DNA of 64,000 nucleotides from Cyclobacterium plantarum (GTDB lineage: Bacteria; Bacteroidota; Bacteroidia; Cytophagales; Cyclobacteriaceae), in assembly GCF_011290685.1 (NCBI RefSeq), contig NZ_JAANYN010000001.1:124001-188000 (forward strand). Reading direction: 5' to 3'. The translations under genes were made by a program, and so were the position numbers. This document shows positions 17,636 to 27,083 of this stretch, in pieces. The notes under the pieces were generated by a model that saw only the letters and a list, made by a program, of their open reading frames with translations, did no database searches and was not told the origin of the DNA. How positions within the stretch are numbered: the first letter of the stretch is position 1; each line of letters opens with the position of its first letter.

Positions 17636-18745
17636 ATGGCGAAAAGAGATTATTATGAGGTGTTGGGCATAGATAAAAATGCCAGCCCGGAAGAAATAAA
17701 AAAGGCCTACAGAAAGTTGGCCCTCAAGTATCACCCGGACAAAAATCCCGGCGATCCCTCAGCGGAAGACAAGTTCAAAGAAGCAGCTGAAGCCTATGAG
17801 GTGTTGAGTAATGCGGAGAAAAAGCAAAGATACGACCAATTCGGTCACCAGGGCCTTGGAGGCAATGGTGGCTTCGGAGGAGGTGGCATGAACATGGATG
17901 ACATCTTTTCCCAATTTGGGGACATTTTTGGAGGTGGAGGCTTCGACTCCTTCTTCGGAGGCGGCGGAAGAAGTTCACGAAGAACGAAGAAAGGCACCAA
18001 TCTCAGGGTTAAACTCAAATTGAACCTTAGGGAATTGGCCAACGGTGTCGAAAAGAAGATCAAAGTGAAACGCCACATGATCGCCGACGGCGTTACTTTT
18101 AAAAACTGTTCTACCTGTCAGGGAAGTGGTCAGGTAAAAAAAGTAGTCAACACCATGCTGGGTCAGATGGTTTCTGCCAGTACTTGTCCTGCCTGTGAGG
18201 GAAGTGGACAAATCGTCGACAAAAGGCCTCCAAATGCAGATTCCAGAGGGCTTATCATCAAAGAAGAAATCATCCCTATCAATATCCCCGCCGGAGTAGC
18301 TGATGGTATGCAGTTGAGCCTTTCCAGCAAGGGAAATGAAATTCCCGGAGGAGTTCCCGGAGATCTGTTGATCCTTGTGGAAGAGATACCGGATGAAGTA
18401 TTGGTAAGGGATGGCAATAATGTGGTCTATGACTTGTACCTGAGTTTTGTGGATGTGGCGCTTGGCGCCTCCCTTGAGGTACCAACCATTGATGGAAAGG
18501 TCAAAATTAAAATTGAACCCGGTACTCAGGCGGGTAAAATACTGCGCTTAAAAGGGAAAGGAATAAAGGAATTAAATGGCTACGGCAGAGGCGACCAACT
18601 GATTCATGTCAATGTCTGGACTCCTAAAGAAGTAACCAGAGAGGAAAGGGAAAAGCTGGAATCGCTTAGAGATTCAGAGAACTTTAAGCCTAATCCAGGG
18701 AAATCAGAAAAAAGCATCTTTGATAAAGTCAAGGAATTCTTTTAA
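17636..18745 (+). CDS. dnaJ: Chaperone DnaJ with a reduced zinc-binding domain
   Basis: 369 residues. J-domain (1-70) with the HPD motif (HPDKNP), G/F-rich region (about 72-112), substrate-binding domains and C-terminal dimerisation segment. The cysteine-rich domain normally has four CxxCxGxG motifs; here only CSTCQGSG (from residue 158) and CPACEGSG (from residue 184) remain, the equivalents of motifs 2 and 3 (zinc centre II). The places of motifs 1 and 4 (zinc centre I) are taken by KRHMIADG and PPNADSRG, which have no cysteine. Reading frame and flanking domains are intact, so this is not a frameshift. Confidence 0.95.
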   Translation: MAKRDYYEVLGIDKNASPEEIKKAYRKLALKYHPDKNPGDPSAEDKFKEAAEAYEVLSNAEKKQRYDQFGHQGLGGNGGFGGGGMNMDDIFSQFGDIFGGGGFDSFFGGGGRSSRRTKKGTNLRVKLKLNLRELANGVEKKIKVKRHMIADGVTFKNCSTCQGSGQVKKVVNTMLGQMVSASTCPACEGSGQIVDKRPPNADSRGLIIKEEIIPINIPAGVADGMQLSLSSKGNEIPGGVPGDLLILVEEIPDEVLVRDGNNVVYDLYLSFVDVALGASLEVPTIDGKVKIKIEPGTQAGKILRLKGKGIKELNGYGRGDQLIHVNVWTPKEVTREEREKLESLRDSENFKPNPGKSEKSIFDKVKEFF

Positions 18746-18814
18746 AAGAGATAGTCGGCTAACGGCTTTTCTTTTTTAAAAAACCTTTTGATATCCCAAC
18801 CGTATTTAATCGGT

Positions 18815-19702
18815 ATGTTTAAGGAATTGAATTTTGCCACTTGTCTGATCATTTGTCTCGTAATTTCCTCCGAAGCGCAAATTCTAAGGCATTTTGAGGT
18901 GAAAGAAAGGGAGGGAATCAACCTGGTTCACCTTAACTTTTCCAGCTATAAAGGGGTGTCTACCATTCAAAGAGAATACAAAGGCTTTCCATTGATTGCC
19001 GATGCAGAATTGGGAAAGGTAAATATCCTCCCCACATTCACGCACAATTATTCCGAGGGAGTGCTTTATGCCCTTATTGAGCATAAAAACGTAGAGTCTG
19101 AAAGTCTGAGCAAAAACCTCTCTTACAGACTTTTTTCCAGCGGGGATGATGATTTTGATCACAAATGGAAAGTTGGTCTGGATGCCAATTTCCTGTATGA
19201 CCTAAGGCTTCATTTTGGGATTGGAAAAGCCAGGCTTGACCTGTCAAATTTGCCTGTTTCCAATTGTTTTGTAAAGACTGCCTCGGCGGATGTTTTTTTA
19301 AATTACTCCAAACAGGTACCCAATTCGGTCACTATGGACACCTTGTCGGTAGCCATAAATATGGGGTCCTTTTATGCCGAAGATTTGCAAATGTCCAATG
19401 CCAGGCATTTGATGTTTGATGTCAACTACGGCTCAGTAAACTTATCCTTTGGGGATACCATGGCAGCTGCCACTACCGTAAATGCCATGGTTGGGGCCGG
19501 AGCGGTAAATATTAAGTTGCCTTCCGCAAATCTACCCTACGTGGTGAAAATTAAATCCACTGCCATGTGCAGGACCAAAGTGCCCGGCCACCTGAGGGAA
19601 ATTGGCGAAAAAACATATGTAAGTAAGGGATACCAGGCAGATGCCCAAAATCTAATGACTTTCATGATAGATGTTTCTGTGGGTTCAGTATCTTTGGAGT
19701 AA
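18815..19702 (+). CDS. Hypothetical secreted protein with toast-rack-like repeats
   Basis: 295 residues from the ATG at 18815; a TTG nine codons upstream is possible but would precede the signal sequence (ATCLIICLVISSEAQ). The C-terminal half shows short repeating strands (ASADVFLNYSKQV, LSVAINMGSFYAEDL, LMFDVNYGSVNLSFGD, NAMVGAGAVNIKLP) resembling the toast-rack or DUF4097-type beta-solenoid. No catalytic motif is seen. It stands alone between dnaJ and an ABC exporter. Confidence 0.6.
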   Translation: MFKELNFATCLIICLVISSEAQILRHFEVKEREGINLVHLNFSSYKGVSTIQREYKGFPLIADAELGKVNILPTFTHNYSEGVLYALIEHKNVESESLSKNLSYRLFSSGDDDFDHKWKVGLDANFLYDLRLHFGIGKARLDLSNLPVSNCFVKTASADVFLNYSKQVPNSVTMDTLSVAINMGSFYAEDLQMSNARHLMFDVNYGSVNLSFGDTMAAATTVNAMVGAGAVNIKLPSANLPYVVKIKSTAMCRTKVPGHLREIGEKTYVSKGYQADAQNLMTFMIDVSVGSVSLE

Positions 19703-19759
19703 GGGTCCTTTCTGGGGCTTTTTTTGTTTTAGTTGCCTGTATTAAACATAACTAGCTAA

Positions 19760-20662
19760 TTGGAAATATTAAGCGTCCGATCATTGAATAAGTCTTACGG
19801 GACACATGTGGCATTGAAAGATTTCGACCTTTCTGTGGATCAGGGCCTTATTTTCGGGCTTTTGGGCCCCAATGGCGCAGGCAAAACTACTTTTATCAGG
19901 ATTGTAAATCAGATCATTGACCAGGACTCCGGGGAAATATTGATTAAAGGGCAGCCGCTAAAAATGCGGCATGTAAGGAATATTGGTTATTTGCCAGAAG
20001 AGAGGGGCCTGTACAAAACCATGAAAGTTAAGGAGCAGTTGCTTTACTTTGCCCGGATTAAGGGCCTGAGCAAGCAGGATGCAATCGAAAGGATAAGCAA
20101 CTGGCTGGAAAAGTTAAACCTGATCCAATGGAAAGACAATAAGATTCAGGACCTCTCCAAAGGAATGGCCCAAAAGGTGCAGTTTATAGCAACTGTTATT
20201 CACCAACCCGATTTGCTGATTTTGGATGAACCCTTTTCGGGATTTGACCCGGTAAATGCCGAAATCATAAAGAATGAAATTCTTGAACTGAAGCGGAAGG
20301 GTACCACTATAATCCTGTCTACCCATAGAATGGAATCGGTTGAATTGCTTTGCGACCATATCGCCATGATCAACAAGTCCCGGAAAATTCTGGATGGACC
20401 GGTCAAAACCATTAAGAACCAAGCCAAAACCAACCAGTTTAGGGTGAAAATGACGGTAGAAGACCAGACAAATGTGCCCCCCTGGGGAGATGTGGTGGCA
20501 GGTGAAGGGCATGTGGAATTTACCATAAGTCTCAACGGGCAGCAACCCAATGCACTCCTGGCCAATCTCATGCAGTATGGAGAAATACTGGGATTCGAAG
20601 AAATTGTACCCAGTATAGAGGAAATTTTTATCCAAAAAATAAACGAGAGTGATGAAGGGTAA
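19760..20662 (+). CDS. ABC transporter ATP-binding protein (NatA-like)
   Basis: 300 residues. Walker [11 protein letters not shown], signature variant LSKGMAQK, Walker B LLILDEPFSGFDP and switch STHRME are present, with an extra C-terminal domain of about 80 residues as in NatA/CcmA-type exporters. The start is TTG at 19760: an in-frame TAA lies directly upstream and the next ATG falls after the Walker A motif. It overlaps the permease gene by 11 bp, forming an exporter pair of unknown substrate. Confidence 0.9.
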   Translation: MEILSVRSLNKSYGTHVALKDFDLSVDQGLIFGLLGPNGAGKTTFIRIVNQIIDQDSGEILIKGQPLKMRHVRNIGYLPEERGLYKTMKVKEQLLYFARIKGLSKQDAIERISNWLEKLNLIQWKDNKIQDLSKGMAQKVQFIATVIHQPDLLILDEPFSGFDPVNAEIIKNEILELKRKGTTIILSTHRMESVELLCDHIAMINKSRKILDGPVKTIKNQAKTNQFRVKMTVEDQTNVPPWGDVVAGEGHVEFTISLNGQQPNALLANLMQYGEILGFEEIVPSIEEIFIQKINESDEG

Positions 20663-21965
20663 GATTTTTTTAGTCATTAAGAGAGAATACCTGGCCAGGG
20701 TGAAAAAGCGGTCTTTTTTACTGGCAACCATCATTACCCCATTAATTTTTCCCACCATTCTGGGATTGTTCTTGTGGATTGCCATGTCTGATGTTTCCCC
20801 TGAATCCAGAAAATTCATAGAAGTGGTAGACGAGAACAATGCTTATTTTTTAGAAAATAATGAGTCTTTTACTTTTTCTTACGGCGGATTAAACCGCGAA
20901 GAAGCCAGGGAACTGGTGAATGATGGGGATAGATTTGGTTTTTTGTATATCCCTGAATTGAACCTGGACCAACCCACAGGAATTACCTTTTACAGCGAGG
21001 AAATTGCTCCCATTTCCATGATCACAAGTCTGGAGGCGGCACTAAAAAATAAAATTGAGGAATTCAGGCTTTTCGCCTCTGGCATAGACCCCGATGTACT
21101 TTCTTCCCTTAAAACCAACATAAAAATAAGCGCCGTTATCTTAGGCGAGCCCGGTGGTGAACGTGTTTCCAACTCAGTGGTCAATTACGCTGTGGGGTTT
21201 TTGGCCGGAATCCTGATTTATACTTTTATTTTTGTGTACGGCAATCAGATCATGCAGGGAGTCATCGAAGAGAAATCCAGCAGGATCATAGAAATCCTGG
21301 TATCCTCTTTAAAACCCTTCCAGTTAATGATGGGGAAAATAATTGGAATAGGGGCTGTGGGACTGACCCAGTTTTTGATCTGGATACTGCTGATCAGTGC
21401 CATATCCTCATTAGTGGTAGGCTATTTCGGCATGAAAATGCCCCAACAGGAATTGATGGAAATGTCCGGACAGCAGGACCTTCTCCCTGGAGCAGGTCAG
21501 GAGGGTATGGTAGAAATCCTGCAAATGGTGCAGGGAATTGATTTCATTCAGCTTACCCTAACTTTCCTAATCTATTTTGTGGGTGGGTATTTGTTGTATG
21601 GTGCCTTTTTTGCCGCCATAGGTGCGGCAGTAGACAGTCCTTCTGATGCACAACAATTCATGTTTCCGGTAACCATTCCCTTGTTGATTGCCTATATGGG
21701 CCTGTTTATTTTTGTCCTGGATGATCCCAACAGCAATGTTTCCTTTTGGCTTTCAATTATTCCATTTACTTCTCCGGTAGCCATGATGGGCAGGGTGAGT
21801 TTTGGGGTGCCCTGGGAGCAGCTGGCCATTTCCATTGGGTTATTGGTGGCAGGATTTTTATTTACTACCTGGCTGGCAGGAAAAATTTACCGCATCGGCA
21901 TTCTGGTCCATGGTTCTAAAGTGGGGTATAAGGTATTGTGGAAATGGTTGAAGGATAATAGCTAA
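20652..21965 (+). CDS. ABC transporter permease (NatB-like, ABC-2 type)
   Basis: 437 residues from the ATG at 20652 (a GTG one codon earlier is possible). One N-terminal transmembrane segment (about 20-45), a large extracytoplasmic domain (about 50-175), then about five C-terminal segments. The sequence VIEEKSSRIIEILVSSLKPFQLMMGKIIG is the ABC-2 coupling motif. Works with the preceding ATPase; the family exports Na+, antibiotics or lipids, so no substrate is assigned. Confidence 0.88.
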   Translation: MKGKIFLVIKREYLARVKKRSFLLATIITPLIFPTILGLFLWIAMSDVSPESRKFIEVVDENNAYFLENNESFTFSYGGLNREEARELVNDGDRFGFLYIPELNLDQPTGITFYSEEIAPISMITSLEAALKNKIEEFRLFASGIDPDVLSSLKTNIKISAVILGEPGGERVSNSVVNYAVGFLAGILIYTFIFVYGNQIMQGVIEEKSSRIIEILVSSLKPFQLMMGKIIGIGAVGLTQFLIWILLISAISSLVVGYFGMKMPQQELMEMSGQQDLLPGAGQEGMVEILQMVQGIDFIQLTLTFLIYFVGGYLLYGAFFAAIGAAVDSPSDAQQFMFPVTIPLLIAYMGLFIFVLDDPNSNVSFWLSIIPFTSPVAMMGRVSFGVPWEQLAISIGLLVAGFLFTTWLAGKIYRIGILVHGSKVGYKVLWKWLKDNS

Positions 21966-22143
21966 AGTTGTTTTTATCGGGTGTATCTTATGAGCCATCT
22001 CATTGTTGTCTAAAGACTCATACAGCTAGCCCATCGCTTAAATTAACGCCAAAACCCTTTATTCAGGCCATGAAATGGTGTCCGGCCGATTGCTTTGCTC
22101 CAATTTCCCAAACTGATAATCATTTTTTATTTTTCCCGATACA

Positions 22144-22174
22144 ATAATGAGAGTTTAATATTGTTTCTCATTAT
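22144..22174. promoter_or_regulatory. Inverted repeat upstream of the histidine kinase
   Basis: ATAATGAGA (22144-22152) and TCTCATTAT (22166-22174) form a perfect 9-bp inverted repeat with a 13-bp spacer, 33 bp before the kinase ATG. It could be an operator or a leader hairpin. The rest of 21966-22207 shows no gene. Confidence 0.4.
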
Positions 22175-22207
22175 GAACTTCCTTAAGTTCGGAATCATTA
22201 TTTTGCA

Positions 22208-23410
22208 ATGAATAAAAAATTTCAAGACCTGACATCTTTGGACCTCTACCAAAACAGGGGAAAAGTGAAATGGGGCGTGTTCGCTTTTTCTGTTATCATT
22301 GGACTCGGATCCATTTATTATACCAACACCCTGGTGGAGGAACTCAAAATCCGGGAAAAGCGGCAGGTGGATCTTTATGCAGAAGCATTGGAATATGCTT
22401 CTGTCAATTCTGATAACCTGACCTTTGTTTTTCAGGTGATCATTCAGGAAAATAAATCCATACCGGTAATCACCGTTAATGCTGAGGGAGAGCCCATTGA
22501 GTATAAAAACATAAATTTCAGGAAAAACAGCACCGAAGAGGAACAAAGGCTGCAATTGCTGGAGGAGCTGGAAACGATGAAAGCCTTGTATGATCCCATA
22601 CGGCTTTCTGACGATGCTTTTATTTTTTATAGAAATTCTGACCTCCTGACCCGCCTGCAATATTATCCTTATGTGCAGCTGTCTGTTATTTTGGTGTTTG
22701 GAATACTTGCCTATGCTTTTTTCAACCAAAGTAAGGTGGCCGAGCAGAACAGGCTGTGGGCAGGCCTTACCAAAGAGACTGCCCATCAGTTGGGTACCCC
22801 GCTGGCTTCTTTGATGGCCTGGATTGATTACCTGAAAAACTCCCCTGTTTTCGATGAAAATCAGGAAGTCATCATCGAAATAGAAAAGGACATCAAAAAA
22901 CTAAGCATGGTGACCGAGAGGTTTAGCAACATTGGCAGCAGCCCCGTCATCAAACCCGAAAATGTACATCAGGTGATTGGTGATGCGATCAATTACCTGA
23001 GACCCCGTATATCCAGTAAGGTATCCATTGAGCTCAACTCCCATGCAGAATATATTTATGCCCAGATGAACCGCTCATTGTTTGAATGGGTGATCGAAAA
23101 TATTTGTAAAAATGCCGTGGATGCCATGAAAGGGCAGGGTGCCATTAGGATAAATATTGTCAAAGAAAGTGAAAAATATGTCCTGATAGATATCAATGAT
23201 ACAGGCAAAGGGATAGAGAAAAAAATGTTTGCCAAGGTTTTCAATCCAGGCTTTACCACCCGACAACGGGGATGGGGCCTTGGGCTTACCCTTGCCAAAC
23301 GCATTATTGAAGGCTATCACAAGGGAAGGATTTTTGTAAATGCCTCAGAGTTGGGAAAAGGGACTACCTTTAGAATTGTGTTGTTGGGCGTAAGGGACAG
23401 TAGTGAATAA
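22208..23410 (+). CDS. Sensor histidine kinase (orphan)
   Basis: 400 residues. Transmembrane segments at about 21-40 and 155-177 enclose a periplasmic sensor region of about 115 residues. The phospho-acceptor box is KETAHQLGTPLASL (histidine at about 197), and the ATPase domain has an N-box (ENICKNAVDAM), G1 (DTGKGI) and G2 (GWGLGLTLAKRI). No response-regulator gene is adjacent; the GH32 gene follows after 18 bp. The signal is unknown. Confidence 0.9.
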   Translation: MNKKFQDLTSLDLYQNRGKVKWGVFAFSVIIGLGSIYYTNTLVEELKIREKRQVDLYAEALEYASVNSDNLTFVFQVIIQENKSIPVITVNAEGEPIEYKNINFRKNSTEEEQRLQLLEELETMKALYDPIRLSDDAFIFYRNSDLLTRLQYYPYVQLSVILVFGILAYAFFNQSKVAEQNRLWAGLTKETAHQLGTPLASLMAWIDYLKNSPVFDENQEVIIEIEKDIKKLSMVTERFSNIGSSPVIKPENVHQVIGDAINYLRPRISSKVSIELNSHAEYIYAQMNRSLFEWVIENICKNAVDAMKGQGAIRINIVKESEKYVLIDINDTGKGIEKKMFAKVFNPGFTTRQRGWGLGLTLAKRIIEGYHKGRIFVNASELGKGTTFRIVLLGVRDSSE

Positions 23411-23428
23411 TCCATTAAAAAAATCATT

Positions 23429-24928
23429 ATGAACAGATACATCATTTGGAGCCTGTTATTCATCACCACCATGGTTGCTTCATGCGATTCTGGCGTACCC
23501 CTTGAATCTGAAGACACCAATGATTCAAGAATTTATAATGAACCACATCGGCCTCAGTATCATTTCAGCCCCGAAGCCAACTGGATGAATGACCCAAATG
23601 GAATGGTTTTTCATGAAGGCGAATACCATTTGTTTTACCAATATTATCCGGATAGCAATGTTTGGGGCCCCATGCATTGGGGACATGCCGTTTCAAAGGA
23701 CCTGGTCCGCTGGGAACATTTGCCTGTGGCCATTGAACCAGATAGCCTGGGATGGATATTTTCAGGATCGGCAGTTTTTGATGCTGCCAATAGCAGTGGT
23801 CTAGGATCTCCGGAAAACCCTCCTTTGGTGGCCCTTTACACCTATCATGATCCGGTTGGAGCTGAAGCGGGAAAGGATGATTATCAAACACAGGGACTTG
23901 CTTTCAGCCTGGATAATGGCCGTACCTGGGAGAAATACCAAAACAATCCGGTTCTGGAAAACCCCGGTATCAAAGACTTTCGCGATCCGAAAGTGACCCA
24001 AATCGATCAGGGGAAGTGGATCATGTCCCTGGCGGTAAAGGACAAAATCAGCTTTTATGCTTCGGATAATTTGCTTGGATGGGAGCATTTAAGTGATTTT
24101 AACCCGGATTGGGCCGCTTATGGTGGAGTTTGGGAATGTCCTGATTTGTTTCCTTTGACAACACCTGAAGGGGAGCAAAAATGGGTTTTACTGGTCAGCA
24201 TCAATCCCGGAGGACCTAATGGGGGCTCAGCCACACAATACTTTATCGGAGATTTTGATGGTAAAAAGTTTACTACCGAACAAAGGGCCGTGAAATGGCT
24301 GGATTATGGAGCGGACAATTATGCAGGTGTCACCTGGTCCAATGTCCCGGCTACTGATGGACGAAAGTTGTTTATAGGCTGGATGAGTAACTGGATGTAT
24401 GCCAATGTAGTGCCCACGCAGGTCTGGCGCTCCGCCAATACCTTGCCCAGGAGTCTTGAGTTGTATTCCATCGATCAGGAATACCATCTGGCTTCCCGGC
24501 CGGTAAAGGAATTGGAAATGCTCAGGGAAGAAAGTCAGGTAATTTCCGGGCAAAACATTATACTGGAGCAGGAGCTGATAGAACTACAGCTTCAGAGCAG
24601 TGCTGCCGATTTCAGTATTGAATTCAGCAACTCGGCCGGAGAGCGGGTAATCATTGAAAAGGAGGGAGAAACATTGTTTGTGGACAGAACCGAATCGGGT
24701 CTGGTAGATTTCAATGAGGGATTTCCTGCCAGACACGGTGCACCTGTCGATGGCCTGGAAATAGAGGAACTCCGCATTTTTCTGGACCGGTCATCCATTG
24801 AAATTTTCATCAATAATGGGGAGCTGGTGATGACGGATCTGGTTTTTCCCAGGGAAAGGTATACCCGGCTATACCTGGAGGGATTTGAAAACGAAAATCA
24901 GCTACATTATCTAAGGTCCGTTTGGTAA
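23429..24928 (+). CDS. Glycoside hydrolase family 32 lipoprotein (fructan hydrolase)
   Basis: 499 residues with a lipoprotein signal (LLFITTMVASC, cysteine at 19). All three GH32 catalytic motifs are present: WMNDPNG (nucleophile Asp), FRDPKV (transition-state Asp) and WECPDLF (acid/base Glu). A C-terminal beta-sandwich follows (about 360-499, ending EELRIFLDRSSIEIFINNGE). It probably cleaves beta-fructosides (levan, inulin or sucrose) at the cell surface or in the periplasm. No SusC/SusD pair or fructokinase is nearby. Confidence 0.93.
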   Translation: MNRYIIWSLLFITTMVASCDSGVPLESEDTNDSRIYNEPHRPQYHFSPEANWMNDPNGMVFHEGEYHLFYQYYPDSNVWGPMHWGHAVSKDLVRWEHLPVAIEPDSLGWIFSGSAVFDAANSSGLGSPENPPLVALYTYHDPVGAEAGKDDYQTQGLAFSLDNGRTWEKYQNNPVLENPGIKDFRDPKVTQIDQGKWIMSLAVKDKISFYASDNLLGWEHLSDFNPDWAAYGGVWECPDLFPLTTPEGEQKWVLLVSINPGGPNGGSATQYFIGDFDGKKFTTEQRAVKWLDYGADNYAGVTWSNVPATDGRKLFIGWMSNWMYANVVPTQVWRSANTLPRSLELYSIDQEYHLASRPVKELEMLREESQVISGQNIILEQELIELQLQSSAADFSIEFSNSAGERVIIEKEGETLFVDRTESGLVDFNEGFPARHGAPVDGLEIEELRIFLDRSSIEIFINNGELVMTDLVFPRERYTRLYLEGFENENQLHYLRSVW

Positions 24929-25310
24929 CCTGAGTTCGACCAATAAAAAGTACTTAATATGGGTTCTGATCCTTTCCTAAGAAAACGGATAATTTCCTGA
25001 TAATGTAAAGCGTCAAATAATCAACCCAAATCTTAATTTTCAGCAACTCCTCCTTTAAAACGCCCCAGATCACAGAAGTGGTGAGGGATTTCAACTCATT
25101 GGACATTGATTTTTGGTGCGTTTGCGAAAAAATCTCCCTCTCCCCCTTAAAAAGGGGGATTCAACTGATCTGCTTTTTCTGTGTCTTTTTTAAAATGCGT
25201 AAAGATTAATCAAATGAACGCCACCGAAAACTGAATTCAGGTTAGACGGCGATTGACTTATAAAACAAGTGGAATCACCAAAAAAATTTAAACCGAACTT
25301 AGATGATTGG
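24929..25310. other. Intergenic stretch without a recognisable gene
   Basis: About 380 bases between the convergent GH32 and P5C dehydrogenase genes. It contains a short hairpin, CCCCCTT-AA-AAGGGGG (around 25142-25158), and nothing with good coding character. No gene or RNA is recognised. Confidence 0.6.
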
Positions 25311-25351
25311 TAAAAAATCAAAGCACTGCCAATCCAGACAGTGCTTTGATT
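25311..25351 (-). terminator. Intrinsic terminator after the P5C dehydrogenase gene
   Basis: AATCAAAGCACTG (25316-25328) and CAGTGCTTTGATT (25339-25351) form a perfect 13-bp stem with a 10-base loop; on the minus strand it runs into a T-tract. Confidence 0.85.
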
Positions 25352-25380
25352 CAGGATAATATCAGGATAATATCAGGATT
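25351..25380. repeat. Short tandem repeat at the stop codon of the P5C dehydrogenase gene
   Basis: An 11-nt unit TCAGGATAATA is present about 2.7 times. On the minus strand each unit carries TGA after TCC, so the stop codon of the dehydrogenase gene lies in the repeat and is echoed downstream. Probably slippage at the 3' end. Confidence 0.8.
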
Positions 25381-27007
25381 CTCCCAGGAAAGGATATCGG
25401 TAATCAGTCGCACTGACGAAGGTCTCCTTGATGGTTCTCGGAGAAACCCAACGCAGCAGGTTGATCATAGACCCGGCCTTATCGTTGGTTCCGGAAGCCC
25501 TGGAGCCTCCAAAGGGCTGCTGCCCCACTACCGCACCGGTGGGCTTGTCGTTGATGTAGAAGTTTCCTGCCGCATGGCGCAATTTGGCGGTAGCCATCTC
25601 TATGGCATAACGATCCCTTGAAAACACTCCTCCTGTAAGGGCATAGGGAGAGGTCTGGTCTACCAGTTCCAGGGCCTCTTCAAAATGGTCCCCCTGATAG
25701 ACGTAAATGGTCAATACCGGTCCGAAAATTTCCTCCACCATGGTTTTATAAAGTGGGTCTTCGACCAATATGACCGTAGGCTCAATAAAGTAACCCTTTG
25801 ATTTATCCACATTTCCTCCCGCGATTATCTCCACATTGGAGGCTTTTCTGGCTGCGTCTATATATCCGCTTATTTTATCGAAAGCTTTCTCATCAATTAC
25901 CGCATTGATAAAATTTCCAAAGTCCTCGGTTCCCCCCATTTTCATGGAAGCCAGGTCCTGCAACAAATATTCTTTTACCTCTTCCCAGATATTTGAGGGA
26001 ATATAGGCCCGGGATGCTGCACTGCATTTTTGTCCCTGGTATTCAAAGGCTCCTCTGCTGAGTGCCGTGGCAACGGCCTTTGGATGGGCAGATTTATGGG
26101 CAATGACAAAATCCTTTCCTCCTGTTTCACCTACTATTCTGGGGTAAGTTTTGTACCGTGAAATATTGTTCCCTATGGTTTTCCACAAATGTTGGAAAAC
26201 ACCAGTAGAACCGGTAAAATGTAATCCGGCAAAATCGGGATGAGAAAAGATCACTTCACCTGCTTCCGGTCCATCCACATAGATCAGATTGATTACTCCA
26301 TCAGGAAGTCCGGCCTCTTTAAAAACCTGCATCAATACATGGGCTGCATAAATCTGGGTATGTGCTGGCTTCCAGATAACCGTATTTCCCATCAGGGCAG
26401 GAGCTGTAGGAAGGTTTCCGGCAATGGCTGTGAAATTAAAAGGAGTAATGGCAAATATAAAGCCTTCCAATGGTCTTTGCTCGAGTCGATTCCAGACACC
26501 CTCTCCACTGATAGGAGGTTGCTGGGCATAGATCTCCGTCATGAATTTCACATTGAATCGCAAAAAATCAATTAACTCGCAGGCGGCATCAATTTCCGCC
26601 TGGAAGGCATTTTTGGATTGCCCCAACATGGTGGCGGCATTGATTTTATCCCTGTATGGGCCTGACAACAGATCGGCGATCTTCAAAAAGATGGCAGCTC
26701 TTTGTTCCCATTGCATGTTTTCCCATGCAGGCTTAGCTCCCAAAGCTGAATTGATGGCTTGTGTTACATGACCCTTATCACCTTCATGATAATGGCCCAA
26801 CAGATGTTGATGGTCATGCGGTGGATGAAGGGAAGATGTATTACCCGTTCTTATCTCTTCACTTCCTATATACATGGGAATATCTGCTACCTGGGATCTC
26901 GCAGAGGCAATGGCTTCCTGGAGGGAGGCCCGTTCCTTTGATCCTGGTGCATAGTTCCTGACTGGTTCATTCTTTGGTTCCGGTACATTAAAAAAGCCTT
27001 TTAGCAT
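25373..27007 (-). CDS. pruA: L-glutamate gamma-semialdehyde (1-pyrroline-5-carboxylate) dehydrogenase
   Basis: 544 residues, normal for the stand-alone P5C dehydrogenase. Oxidises glutamate semialdehyde to glutamate with NAD+, the second step of proline breakdown. Visible: the ITPFNFTAIAGNLP cofactor region, FTGSTGVFQHLW, the catalytic glutamate in VGETGGKDF and the catalytic cysteine in YQGQKCSAASRAYIP, plus the C-terminal QQPFGGSRASGTNDKAG. A proline dehydrogenase gene is not in the window. Confidence 0.95.
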   Translation of the reverse strand: MLKGFFNVPEPKNEPVRNYAPGSKERASLQEAIASARSQVADIPMYIGSEEIRTGNTSSLHPPHDHQHLLGHYHEGDKGHVTQAINSALGAKPAWENMQWEQRAAIFLKIADLLSGPYRDKINAATMLGQSKNAFQAEIDAACELIDFLRFNVKFMTEIYAQQPPISGEGVWNRLEQRPLEGFIFAITPFNFTAIAGNLPTAPALMGNTVIWKPAHTQIYAAHVLMQVFKEAGLPDGVINLIYVDGPEAGEVIFSHPDFAGLHFTGSTGVFQHLWKTIGNNISRYKTYPRIVGETGGKDFVIAHKSAHPKAVATALSRGAFEYQGQKCSAASRAYIPSNIWEEVKEYLLQDLASMKMGGTEDFGNFINAVIDEKAFDKISGYIDAARKASNVEIIAGGNVDKSKGYFIEPTVILVEDPLYKTMVEEIFGPVLTIYVYQGDHFEEALELVDQTSPYALTGGVFSRDRYAIEMATAKLRHAAGNFYINDKPTGAVVGQQPFGGSRASGTNDKAGSMINLLRWVSPRTIKETFVSATDYRYPFLGES

Positions 27008-27083
27008 ACAATTGTGTTGTTTACCTGGTTAGTTTATTTATAACAAATATACAAATAAACAACGGCTTAGCCGAAAGGAGGGT

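Noticed and set aside
20114-20839. 241-codon minus-strand ORF across the ABC exporter genes
   Set aside because: Antisense to clear Walker and permease motifs, with no own motif.
22127-22786. 219-codon minus-strand ORF over the histidine kinase start
   Set aside because: Shadow of the kinase sensor region; no recognisable features.
25351-25380. CRISPR-like array
   Set aside because: The unit is 11 nt, directly tandem and without spacers.
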